A model generated the notes under the pieces. That model saw nothing but the letters and a program-made list of their open reading frames with translations. It searched no databases and was not told the DNA's origin. The position numbers and the translations under genes are program-made. Positions 43,101 through 55,353 of a DNA stretch of 64,000 nucleotides are shown here, one piece after another. Each line of letters opens with the position of its first letter. Within the stretch, counting starts at the first letter, position 1. Source of the stretch: Siphonodentalium dalli (Eukaryota > Mollusca > Scaphopoda > Gadilida > Siphonodentaliidae); assembly GCA_032622095.1 (NCBI GenBank), contig CP136062.1:202951959-203015958 (forward strand), given 5' to 3'.

Positions 43101-46100
43101 ACACTTTTCATTACTAAATCGGCTGCCGTATCCTGAGTCATGGTGGCCACCCGGGAATTCTTGTATTTTCGTGCGGTGCCAACCCGGGGGCAACTATATC
43201 AAAGTCACGCGACCTTGCACCCCCTTCCAAATTTTCTAAAATTGGGCTGAAGTCGTGCATGGGGTGTCAAAATAGCACTTTTCGTTACTAAATCGGCTGC
43301 CGTATCCTGAGTCATGGTGGCCACCCGGGAATTCTTGAATTTTCGTGCGGTGCCACCCCGGGGGCAACTATATCAAAGTCACGCGACCTTGCACCCCCTT
43401 CCAAATTTTCTAAAATTGGGCTGAAGTCGTGCATGGGGTGTCAAAATAGCAATTTTCGTTACTAAATCGGCTGCCGTATCCTGAGTCATGGTGGCCACGC
43501 GGAAATTCTTGTATTTTCGTGCGGTGCCACCCCGGGGGCAACTATATCAAAGTCACGCGACCTTGCACCCCCTTCCAAATTTTCTAAAATTGGGCTGAAG
43601 TCGTGCATGGGGTGTCAAAATAGCACTTTTCGTTACTAAATCGGCTGCCGTATCCTGAGTCATGGTGGCCACCCGGGAATACTTGTATTTTCGTGCGGTG
43701 CCACCCCGGGGGCAACTATATCAAAGTCACGCGACCATGCATCCCCTTCCAAATTTTCTAAAATTGGGCTGAAGTCGTGCATGGGGTGTCAAAATAGCAC
43801 TTTTCGTTACTAAATCGGCTGCCGTATCCTGAGTCATGGTGGCCACCCGGGAATTCTTGTATTTTCGTGCGGTGCCAACCTGGGGGCAACTATATCAAAG
43901 TCACGCGACCTTGCACCCCCTTCCAAATTTTCTAAAATTGGGCTGAAGTCGTGCATGGGGTGTCAAAATAGCACTTTTCGTTACTAAATCGGCTGCCGTA
44001 TCCTGAGTCATGGTGGCCACCCGGGAATTCTTGTATTTTCGTGCGGTGCCACCCCGGGGGCAACTATATCAAAGTCACGCGACCTTGCACCCCCTTCCAA
44101 ATTTTCTAAAATTGGGCTGAAGTCGTGCATGGGGTGTCAAAATAGCTCTTTTCGTTACTAAATCGGCTGCCGTATCCTGAGTCATGGTGGCCACCCGGAA
44201 ATTCTTGTATTTTCGTGCGGTGCCACACCGGGGGCAACTATATCAAAGTCACGCGACTATGCACCCCCTTCCAAATTTTCTAAAATTGGGCTGAAGTCGT
44301 GCATGGGGTGTCAAAATAGCACTTTTCGTTACTAAATCGGCTGCCGTATCCTGAGTCATGGTGGCCACCCGGGAATTCTTGTATTTTCGTGCGGTGCCAC
44401 CCCGGGGGCAACTATATCAAAGTCACGCGACCTTGCACCCCCTTCCAAATTTTCTAAAATTGGGCTGAAGTCGTGCATGGGGTGTCAAAATAGCACTTTT
44501 CGTTACTAAATCGGCTGCCGTATCCTGAGTCATGGTGGCCACCCGGGAATTCTTGTATTTTCGTGCGGTGCCAACCCGGGGGCAACTATATCAAAGTCAC
44601 GCGACCTTGCACCCCCTTCCAAATTTTCTAAAATTGGGCTGAAGTCGTGCATGGGGTGTCAAAATAGCACTTTTCGTTACTAAATCGGCTGCCGTATCCT
44701 GAGTCATGGTGGCCACCCGGGAATTCTTGAATTTTCGTGCGGTGCCACCCCGGGGGCAACTATATCAAAGTCACGCGACCTTGCACCCCCTTCCAAATTT
44801 TCTAAAATTGGGCTGAAGTCGTGCATGGGGTGTCAAAATAGCAATTTTCGTTACTAAATCGGCTGCCGTATCCTGAGTCATGGTGGCCACGCGGAAATTC
44901 TTGTATTTTCGTGCGGTGCCACCCCGGGGGCAACTATATCAAATTCACGCGACCTTGCACCCCCTTCCAAATTTTCTAAAATTGGGCTGAAGTCGTGCAT
45001 GGGGTGTCAAAATAGCACTTTTCGTTACTAAATCGGCTGCCGTATCCTGAGTCATGGTGGCCACCCGGGAATTCTTGTATTTTCAGGCGGTGCCACCCCG
45101 GGGGCAACTATATCAAAGTCACGCGACCTTGTACCCCCTTCCAAATTTTCTAAAATTGGGCTGAAGTCGTGCATGGGGTGTCAAAATAGCACTTTTCGTT
45201 ACTAAATCGGCTGCCGTATCCTGAGTCATGGTGGCCACCCGGGAATTCTTGTATTTTCGTGCGGTGCCACCCCGGGGGCAACTATATCAAAGTCACGCGA
45301 CCTTGCACCCCCTTCCAAATTTTCTAAAATTGGGCTGAAGTCGTGCATGGGGTGTCAAAATAGCACTTTTCGTTACTAAATCGGCTGCCGTATCCTGAGT
45401 CATGGTGGCCACCCGGGAATTCTTGTATTTTCGTGCGGTGCCACCCCGGGGGCAACTATATCAAAGTCACGCGACCTTGCACCCCCTTCCAAATTTTCTA
45501 AAATTGGGCTGAAGTCGTGCATGGGGTGTCAAAATAGCAATTTTCGTTACTAAATCGGCTGCAGTATCCTGAGTCATGGTGGCCACGCGGAAATTCTTAT
45601 ATTTTCGTGCGGTGCCACCCCGGGGGCAACTATATCAAAGTCACGCGACCTTGCACCCCCTTCCAAATTTTCTAAAATTGGGCTGAAGTCGTGCATGGGG
45701 TGTCAAAATAGCACTTTTCGTTACTAAATCGGCTGCCGTATCCTGAGTCATGGTGGCCACCCGGGAATTCTTGAATTTTCGTGCGGTGCCACCCCGGGGG
45801 CAACTATATCAAAGTCACGCGACCTTGCACCCCCTTCCAAATTTTCTAAAATTGGGCTGAAGTCGTGCATGGGGTGTCAAAATAGCAATTTTCGTTACTA
45901 AATCGGCTGCCGTATCCTGAGTCATGGTGGCCACGCGGAAATTCTTGTATTTTCGTGCGGTGCCACCCCGGGGGCAACTATATCAAAGTCACGCGACCTT
46001 GCACCCCTTTCCAAATTTTTTAAAATTGGGCTGAAGTCGTGCATGGGGTGTCAAAATAGCACTTTTCGTTACTAAATCGGCTGCCGTATCCTGAGTCATG

Positions 46101-49100
46101 GTGGCCACCCGGGAATTCTTGTATTTTCGTGCGGTGCCACCCCGGGGGCAACTATATCAAAGTCACGCGACCTTGCACCCCCTTCCAAATTTTCTAAAAT
46201 TGGGCTGAAGTCGTGCATGGGGTGTCAAAATAGCACTTTTCGTTACTAAATCGGCTGCCGTATCCTGAGTCATCGTGGCCACCCGGAAATTCTTGTATTT
46301 TCGTGCGGTGCCACACCGGGGGCAACTATATCAAAGTCACGCGACCATGCACCCCCTTCCAAATTTTCTAAAATTGGGCTGAAGTCGTGCACGGGGTGTC
46401 AAAATAGCACTTTTCGTTACTAAATCGGCTGCCGTATCCTGAGTCATGGTGGCCACCCGGGAATTCTTGTATTTTCGTACGGTGCCACCCCGGGGGCAAC
46501 TATATCAAAGTCACGCGACCTTGCACCCCCTTCCAAATTTTCTAAAATTGGGCTGAAGTCGTGCATGGGGTGTCAAAATAGCACTTTTCGTTACTAAATC
46601 GGCTGCCGTATCCTGAGTCATGGTGGCCACCCGGGAATTCTTGTATTTTCGTGCGGTGCCACCCCGGGGGCAACTATATCAAAGTCACGCGACCTTGCAC
46701 CCCCTTCCAAATTTTCAAAAATTGGGCTGAAGTCGTGCATGGGGTGTCAAAATAGCACTTTTCGTTACTAAATCGGCTGCCGTATCCTGAGTCATGGTGG
46801 CCACCCGGGAATTCTTGTATTTTCGTGCGGTGCCACCGCGGGGGCAACTATATCAAAGTCACGCGACCTTGCACCCCCTTCCAAATTTTCTAAAATTGGG
46901 CTGAAGTCGTGCATGGGGTGTCAAAATAGCACTTTTCGTTACTAAATCGGCTGCCGTATCCTGAGTCATGGTGGCCACCCGGGAATTCTTGTATTTTCGT
47001 GCGGTGCCACCCCGGGGGCAACTATATCAAAGTCACGCGACCTTGCACCCCCTTCCAAATTTTCTAAAATTGGGCTGAAGTCGTGCATGGGGTGTCAAAA
47101 TAGCACTTTTCGTTACTAAATCGGCTGCCGTATCCTGAGTCATGGTGGCCACCCGGAAATTCTTGTATTTTCGTGCGGTGCCACACCGGGGGCAACTATA
47201 TCAAAGTCACGCGACCATGCACCCCCTTCCAAATTTTCTAAAATTGGGCTGAAGTCGTGCACGGGGTGTCAAAATAGCACTTTTCGTTACTAAATCGGCT
47301 GCCGTATCCTGAGTCATGGTGGCCACCCGGGAATTCTTGTATTTTCGTACGGTGCCACCCCGGGGGCAACTATATCAAAGTCACGCGACCTTGCACCCCC
47401 TTCCAAATTTTCTAAAATTGGGCTGAAGTCGTGCATGGGGTGTCTAAATAGCACTTTTCGTTACTAAATCGGCTGCCGTATCCTGAGTCATGGTGGCCAC
47501 CCGGGAATTCTTGTATTTTCGTGCGGTGCCACCCCGGGGGCAACTATATCAAAGTCACGCGACCTTGCACCCCCTTCCAAATTTTCAAAAATTGGGCTGA
47601 AGTCGTGCATGGGGTGTCAAAATAGCACTTTTCGTTACTAAATCGGCTGCCGTATCCTGAGTCATGGTGGCCACCCGGGAATTCTTGTATTTTCGTGCGG
47701 TGCCACCGCGGGGGCAACTATATCAAAGTCACGCGACCTTGCACCCCCTTCCAAATTTTCTAAAATTGGGCTGAAGTCGTGCATGGGGTGTCAAAATAGC
47801 ACTTTTCGTTACTAAATCGGCTGCCGTATCCTGAGTCATGGTGGCCACCCGGGAATTCTTGTATTTTCGTGCGGTGCCACCCCGGGGGCAACTATATCAA
47901 AGTCACGCGACCTTGCACCCCCTTCCAAATTTTCTAAAATTGGGCTGAAGTCGTGCATGGGGTGTCAAAATAGCACTTTTCGTTACTAAATCGGCTGCCG
48001 TATCCTGAGTCATGGTGGCCACCCGGGAATTCTTGTATTTTCGTGCGGTGCCACCCCGGGGGCAACTATATCAAAGTCACGCGACCTTGCACCCCCTTCC
48101 AAATTTTCTAAAATTGGGCTGAAGTCGTGCATGGGGTGTCAAAATAGCAATTTTCGTTACTAAATCGGCTGCCGTATCCTGAGTCATGGTGGCCACGCGG
48201 GAATTCTTGTATTTTCGTGCGGTGCCACCCGGCGGCAACTATATCAAAGTCACGCGACCTTGCACCCCCTTCCAAATTTTCTAAAATTGGGCTGAAGTCA
48301 TGCATGGGGTGTCAAAATAGCACTTTTCGTTACTAAATCGGCTGCCGTATCCTGAGTCATGGTGGCCACCCGGGAATTCTTGTATTTTCGTGCGGTGCCA
48401 CCCCGGGGGCAACTATATCAAAGTCACGCGACCTTGCACCCCCTTCCAAATTTTCTAAAATTGGGCTGAAGTCGTGCATGGGGTGTCAAAATAGCAATTT
48501 TCGTTACTAAATCGGCTGCCGTATCCTGAGTCATGGTGGCCACGCGGAAATTCTTGTATTTTCGTGCGGTGCCACCCCGGGGGCAACTATATCAAAGTCA
48601 CGCGACCTTGCACCCCCTTCCAAATTTTCTAAAATTGGGCTGAAGTCGTGCATGGGGTGTCAAAATAGCACTTTTCGTTACTAAATCGGCTGCCGTATCC
48701 TGAGTCATCGTGGCCACCCGGGAATACTTGTATTTTCGTGCGGTGCCACCCCGGGGGCAACTATATCAAAGTCACGCGACCTTGCACCCCCTTCCAAATT
48801 TTCTAAAATTGGGCTGAAGTCGTGCATGGGGTGTCAAAATAGCACTTTTCGTTACTAAATCGGCTGCCGTATCCTGAGTCATGGTGGCCACCCAGGAATT
48901 CTTGTATTTTCGTGCGGTGCCACCCCGGGGGCAACTATATCAAAGTCACGCGACCTTGCACCCACTTCCAAATTTTCTAAAATTGGGCTGAAGTCGTGCA
49001 TGGGGTGTCAAAATAGCACTTTTCGTTACTAAATCGGCTGCCGTATCCTGAGTCATGGTGGCCACCCGGAAATTCTTGTATTTTCGTGCGGTGCCACCCC

Positions 49101-52100
49101 GGGGGCAACTATATCAAAGTCACGCGACCATGCACCCCCTTCCAAATTTTCTAAAATTGGGCTGAAGTCGTGCATGGGGTGTCAAAATAGCACTTTTCGT
49201 TACTAAATCGGCTGCCGTATCCTGAGTCATGGTGGCCACCCGGGAATTCTTGAATTTTCGTGCGGTGCCACCCCGGGGGCAACTATATCAAAGTCACGCG
49301 ACCTTGCACCCCCTTCCAAATTTTCTAAAATTGGGCTGAAGTCGTGCATGGGGTGTCAAAATAGCAATTTTCGTTACTAAATCGGCTGCCGTATCCTGAG
49401 TCATGGTGGCCACGCGGAAATTCTTGTATTTTCGTGCGGTGCCACCCCGGGGGCAACTATATCAAAGTCACGCGACCTTGCACCCCCTTCCAAATTTTCT
49501 AAAATTGGGCTGAAGTCGTGCATGGGGTGTCAAAATAGCACTTTTCGTTACTAAATCGGCTGCCGTATCCTGAGTCATCGTGGCCACCCGGGAATACTTG
49601 TATTTTCGTGCGGTGCCACCCCGGGGGCAACTATATCAAAGTCACGCGACCTTGCACCCCCTTCCAAATGTTCTGAAATTGGGCTGAAGTCGTGCATGGG
49701 GTGTCAAAATAGCACTTTTCGTTACTAAATCGGCTGCCGTATCCTGAGTCATGGTGGCCACCCGGGAATTCTTGTATTTTCGTGCGGTGCCACCCCGGGG
49801 GCAACTATATCAAAGTCACGCGACCTTGCACCCCCTTCCAAATTTTCTAAAATTGGGCTGAAGTCGTGCATGGGGTGTCAAAATAGCAATTTTCGTTACT
49901 AAATCGGCTGCAGTATCCTGAGTCATGGTGGCCACGCGGAAATTCTTGTATTTTCGTGCGGTGCCACCCCGGGGGCAACTATATCAAAGTCACGCGACCT
50001 TGCACCCCCTTCCAAATTTTCTAAAATTGGGCTGAAGTCGTGCATGGGGTGTCAAAATAGCACTTTTCGTTACTAAATCGGCTGCCGTATCCTGAGTCAT
50101 GGTGGCCACCCGGGAATTCTTGAATTTTCGTGCGGTGCCACCCCGGGGGCAACTATATCAAAGTCACGCGACCTTGCACCCCCTTCCAAATTTTCTAAAA
50201 TTGGGCTGAAGTCGTGCATGGGGTGTCAAAATAGCAATTTTCGTTACTAAATCGGCTGCCGTATCCTGAGTCATGGTGGCCACGCGGAAATTCTTGTATT
50301 TTCGTGCGGTGCCACCCCGGGGGCAACTATATCAAAGTCACGCGACCTTGCACCCCCTTCCAAATTTTCTAAAATTGGGCTGAAGTCGTGCATGGGGTGT
50401 CAAAATAGCACTTTTCGTTACTAAATCGGCTGCTGTATCCTGAATCATGGTGGCCACCCGGGAATTCTTGTATTTTCGTGCGGTGCCACCCCGGGGGCAA
50501 CTATATCAAAGTCACGCGACCTTGCACCCCCTTCCAAATTTTCTAAAATTGGGCTGAAGTCGTGCATGGGGTGTCAAAATAGCTCTTTTCGTTACTAAAT
50601 CGGCTGCCGTATCCTGAGTCATGGTGGCCACCCGGAAATTCTTGTATTTTCGTGCGGTGCCACACCGGGGGCAACTATATCAAAGTCACGCGACCATGCA
50701 CCCCCTTCCAAATTTTCTAAAATTGGGCTGAAGTCGTGCATGGGGTGTCAAAATAGCACTTTTCGTTACTAAATCGGCTGCCGTATCCTGAGTCATGGTG
50801 GCCACCCGGGAATTCTTGTATTTTCGTGCGGTGCCACCCCGGGGGCAACTATATCAAAGTCACGCGACCTTGCACCCCCTTCCAAATTTTCTAAAATTGG
50901 GCTGAAGTCGTGCATGGGGTGTCAAAATAGCACTTTTCGTTACTAAATCGGCTGCCGTATCCTGAGTCATGGTGGCCACCCGGGAATTCTTGTATTTTCG
51001 TGCGGTGCCACCCCGGGGGCAACTATATCAAAGTCACGCGACCTTGCACCCCCTTCCAAATTTTCTAAAATTGGGCTGAAGTCGTGCATGGGGTGTCAAA
51101 ATAGCACTTTTCGTTACTAAATCGGCTGCCGTATCCTGAGTCATGGTGGCCACCCGGGAATTCTTGTATTTTCGTGCGGTGCCACCCCGGGGGCAACTAT
51201 ATCAAAGTCACGCGACCTTGCACCCCCTTCCAAATTTTCTAAAATTGGGCTGAAGTCGTGCATGGGGTGTCAAAATAGCACTTTTCGTTACTAAATCGGC
51301 TGCCGTATCCTGAGTCATGGTGGCCACCCGGGAATTCTTGTATTTTCGTGCGGTGCCACCCCGGGGGCAACTATATCAAAGTCACGCGACCTTGCACCCC
51401 CTTCCAAATTTTCTAAAATTGGGCTGAAGTCGTGCATGGGGTGTCAAAATAGCAATTTTCGTTACTAAATCGGCTGCCGTATCCTGAGTCATGGTGGCCA
51501 CGCGGGAATTCTTGTATTTTTGTGCGGTGCCACCCGGCGGCAACTATATCAAAGTCACGCGACCTTGCACCCCCTTCCAAATTTTCTAAAATTGGGCTGA
51601 AGTCGTGCATGGGGTGTCAAAATAGCACTTTTCGTTACTAAATCGGCTGCCGTATCCTGAGTCATGGTGGCCACGCGGAAATTCTTGTATTTTCGTGCGG
51701 TGCCACCCCGGGGGCAACTATATCAAAGTCACGCGACCTTGCACCACCTTCCAAATTTTCTAAAATTGGGCTGAAGTCGTGCATGGGGTGTCAAAATAGC
51801 ACTTTTCGTTACTAAATCGGCTGCCGTATCCTGAGTCATGGTGGCCACCCGGGAATTCTTGTATTTTCGTGCGGTGCCACCCCGGGGGCAACTATATCAA
51901 AGTCACGCGACCTTGCACCCCCTTCCAAATTTTCTAAAATTGGGCTGAAGTCGTGCATGGGGTGTCAAAATAGCTCTTTTCGTTACTAAATCGGCTGCCG
52001 TATCCTGAGTCATGGTGGCCACCCGGAAATTCTTGTATTTTCGTGCGGTGCCACACCGGGGGCAACTATATCAAAGTCACGCGACTATGCACCCCCTTCC

Positions 52101-53740
52101 AAATTTTCTAAAATTGGGCTGAAGTCGTGCATGGGGTGTCAAAATAGCACTTTTCGTTACTAAATCGGCTGCCGTATCCTGAGTCATGGTGGCCACCCGG
52201 GAATTCTTGTATTTTCGTGCGGTGCCACCCCGGGGGCAACTATATCAAAGTCACGCGACCTTGCACCCCCTTCCAAATTTTCTAAAATTGGGCTGAAGTC
52301 GTGCATGGGGTGTCAAAATAGCACTTTTCGTTACTAAATCGGCTGCCGTATCCTGAGTCATGGTGGCCACCCGGGAATTCTTGTATTTTCGTGCGGTGCC
52401 ACCCCGGGGCAACTATATCAAAGTCACGCGACCTTGCACCCCCTTCCAAATTTTCTAAAATTGGGCTGAAGTCGTGCATGGGGTGTAAAAATAGCAATTT
52501 TCGTTACTAAATCGGCTGCCGTATCCTGAGTCATGGTGGCCACGCGGAAATTCTTGTATTTTCGTGCGGTGCCACCCCGGGGGCAACTATATCAATGTCA
52601 CGCGACCTTGCACCACCTTCCAAATTTTCTAAAATTGGGCTGAAGTCGTGCATGGGGTGTCAAAATAGCACTTTTCGTTACTAAATCGGCTGCCGTATCC
52701 TGAGTCATGGTGGCCACCCGGGAATTCTTGTATTTTCGTGCGGTGCCACCCCGGGGGCAACTATATCAAAGTCACGCGACCTTGCACCCCCTTCCAAATT
52801 TTCTAAAATTGGGCTGAAGTCGTGCATGGGGTGTCAAAATAGCACTTTTCGTTACTAAATCGGCTGCCGTATCCTGAGTCATGGTGGCCACCCGGGAATT
52901 CTTGTATTTTCGTGCGGTGCCACCCCGGGGGCAACTATATCAAAGTCACGCGACCTTGCACCCACTTCCAAATTTTCTAAAATTGGGCTGAAGTCGTGCA
53001 TGGGGTGTCAAAATAGCACTTTTCGTTACTAAATCGGCTGCCGTATCCTGAGTCATGGTGGCCACCCGGAAATTCTTGTATTTTCGTGCGGTGCCACCCC
53101 GGGGGCAACTATATCAAAGTCACGCGACCATGCACCCCCTTCCAAATTTTCTAAAATTGGGCTGAAGTCGTGCATGGGGTGTCAAAATAGCACTTTTCGT
53201 TACTAAATCGGCTGCCGTATCCTGAGTCATTGTGGCCACCCGGGAATTCTTGTATTTTCGTGCGGTGCCACCCCGGGGGCAACTATATCAAAGTCACGCG
53301 ACCTTGCACCCCCTTCCAAATTTTCTAAAATTGGGCTGAAGTCGTGCATGGGGTGTCAAAATAGCACTTTTCGTTACTAAATCGGCTGCCGTATCCTGAG
53401 TCATGGTGGCCACCCGGGAATTCTTGTATTTTCGTGCGGTGCCACCCCGGTGGCAACTATATCAAAGTCACGCGACCTTGCACCCCTTTCCAAATTTTCT
53501 AAAATTGGGCTGAAGTCGTGCATGGGGTGTCAAAATAGCACTTTTCGTTACTAAATCGGCTGCCGTATCCTGAGTCATGGTGGCCACCCGGGAATTCTTG
53601 TATTTTCGTGCGGTGCCACCCCGGGGGCAACTATATCAAAGTCACGCGACCTTGCACCCCCTTCCAAATTTTCTAAAATTGGGCTGAAGTCGTGCATGGG
53701 GTGTCAAAATAGCACTTTTCGTTACTAAATCGGCTGCCGT
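43101..53740. repeat. 174-bp satellite array, about 61 monomers
   Basis: Head-to-tail monomers of 174 bp, measured from successive GGGGTGTCAAAATAGC starts at 43,261, 43,435 and 43,609. Each contains TTTTCGTTACTAAATCGGCT, GGTGGCCACCCGGGAATTCT and AACTATATCAAAGTCACGCG. Monomers look highly alike (mostly a few substitutions). Recurrent variants (GCAATT, GCTCTT, CCACGCGGAAATT, CCACACCGG, GACCATGC, TTGAATTTTC) recur at fixed offsets, showing higher-order repeats of 5 (870 bp) and 8 (1,392 bp) monomers. 174 is a multiple of 3, but the common monomer has stops in its frames; the short minus-strand frames at 48,108, 51,413 and 52,282 arise from indel variants and are not genes. Confidence 0.98.
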
Positions 53741-55350
53741 AGCAGCATGATTGTGACTATAGCCCATGTATGTGTGGGACCCCTTTTTCCTATAGGTCTA
53801 TGGCCCCATAGTATGGCAACGCCCCCTTTCCTATGCTGTGTGTATATGGTCCCATAGTATGGTAACGCCCCCTTTAATTATTATATATCGCTCCTCCTTC
53901 CCACGTAATTTCTGGAACATATTTATTGTTCTGGAACAATCTGGAAATTTTTTTGTTTCTGGAACAATCTAGTAAAATATTTGTTTCTGGAAAATTCTAT
54001 TTTTTTCTAGTAAAATCCATAATGTATTCGTGTAATAAAATCCATATTTGTCTACGGCCTCTTTAAAATTATATAACTGTAAAGTCCCAATGTTAATTTC
54101 ACACGGTACACACATTGGGTATCATAGCATCTATTTATTTACCACGCATAGAATTTAGGCATTTAAAATCATTTATCAAATCTCCTTAAAACACTTCGGC
54201 CCCTTTAACTTTTTTTACCTTTAATAAAAACATTATTGATCTCACAGATTTATTAACTGTTATGTACCTGGTAGAAAACACATTCCACGAGGCACGCTTT
54301 CTAACAATAACAGAGCATCATGGAATATAATGGTTTACTCGATGCCAGATGTGCACTAAACACGCTATGCACTAAGTGCGTTTTCACCATGAATTTATCT
54401 GGTAATTTAAGCGTTCAAACACATTCAGCGTAACCGTAGATAATAACCGATCTAATGTGTAATTCATTCAATCTTATTATTCCGGGGGCCACATATCATT
54501 TGCACATATTGGGTAAGAAATTGTCTTTCTAAAAGGTTATGAAAAAGCCGACAAATTAAAACAATCTAGAATTTTCCAGAAATAAAAATGTTCCAGCATA
54601 ACATCAAATTAGTGTGGCTGCAGGGCACAGAGCTCTCAAGCTAATAACACAACATGTAACCATTCTGGAACATTCTCCATACCGACGGGGATAAAGCGGT
54701 GAAACAGATTAATGAGATTATGCATACCACTAGGTGATAAAACATTTAAGCCTGCACTAATTTGAATAAAAAACATTCAGGGGCCGGTATCATTTGCACA
54801 TATTGGTTAGGAAAAATAAAATGCCTTTCTAGCTGCCTCTGAAACAATTAATAAAATTAAAATAATCTACAAAGTTCTCAGCACGTGGGAGACCATCTAG
54901 GTATTAAATACACATCTAACTCCAAGCAGCCAACATATGCTTACAGAGCATAACCCATGCAATTTAATTATCACAAAAGTTATACCGCGAGCGGCATGAA
55001 CCCTGAATACATACTGACTCCCTAGTATGTATCCCTCCTAATGGTCAACTGTTATGGTACAATTGATTAAATCATCACTAACAGTAGTTAAGCTTTTTCT
55101 CTAAATACCCCTTTAATATCTGTAATCGAACTATTAGGAATCAATCAACGCCTTGTCAATAGATATTTGAACATTTCAAATAAAGTAAATCCTACACACA
55201 ATTTCTCGAAGCTTCGTAATTAAACACATGTTTAAGTCATTTAATGCCACGATAGGTCTGTCATTCAAATGCATGCTCCTAATGGCTTCTGCATCTGTGG
55301 AGACTGAGAGATAAACAAAATTAATGTTTCTGTAGAAATTAAGGTTTTCT
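53741..55350. other. Intergenic with TTCTGGAA site cluster
   Basis: No gene recognised. Contains a duplicated GTATGG(C/T)AACGCCCCCTTT motif (about 53,812 and 53,858) and a cluster of TTCTGGAA palindromes. Confidence 0.5.
53910..54675. promoter_or_regulatory. Cluster of heat-shock-element-like sites
   Basis: Trimeric TTCnnGAAnnTTC-type matches: TTCTGGAAAATTC at 53,985, GAATTTTCCAGAA at 54,569, TTCTGGAACATTC at 54,663. Dimeric TTCTGGAAC lies at 53,910, 53,929 and 53,957. These fit the HSF binding consensus. No adjacent coding gene is visible, and the upstream four could be a small repeat, so function is uncertain. Confidence 0.35.
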
Positions 55351-55353
55351 AGT

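Noticed and set aside
48108-48305. Minus-strand frames of 65-71 codons in the satellite (also 51,413-51,610 and 52,282-52,497)
   Set aside because: They arise where 1-nt deletions in single monomers shift the frame past a stop. The other monomers are closed, and two of the frames are copies in a 3,305-bp offset duplication.
43101-53740. Possible CRISPR-like array
   Set aside because: The whole 174-bp unit is repeated with no variable spacers, in animal DNA. It is a satellite.
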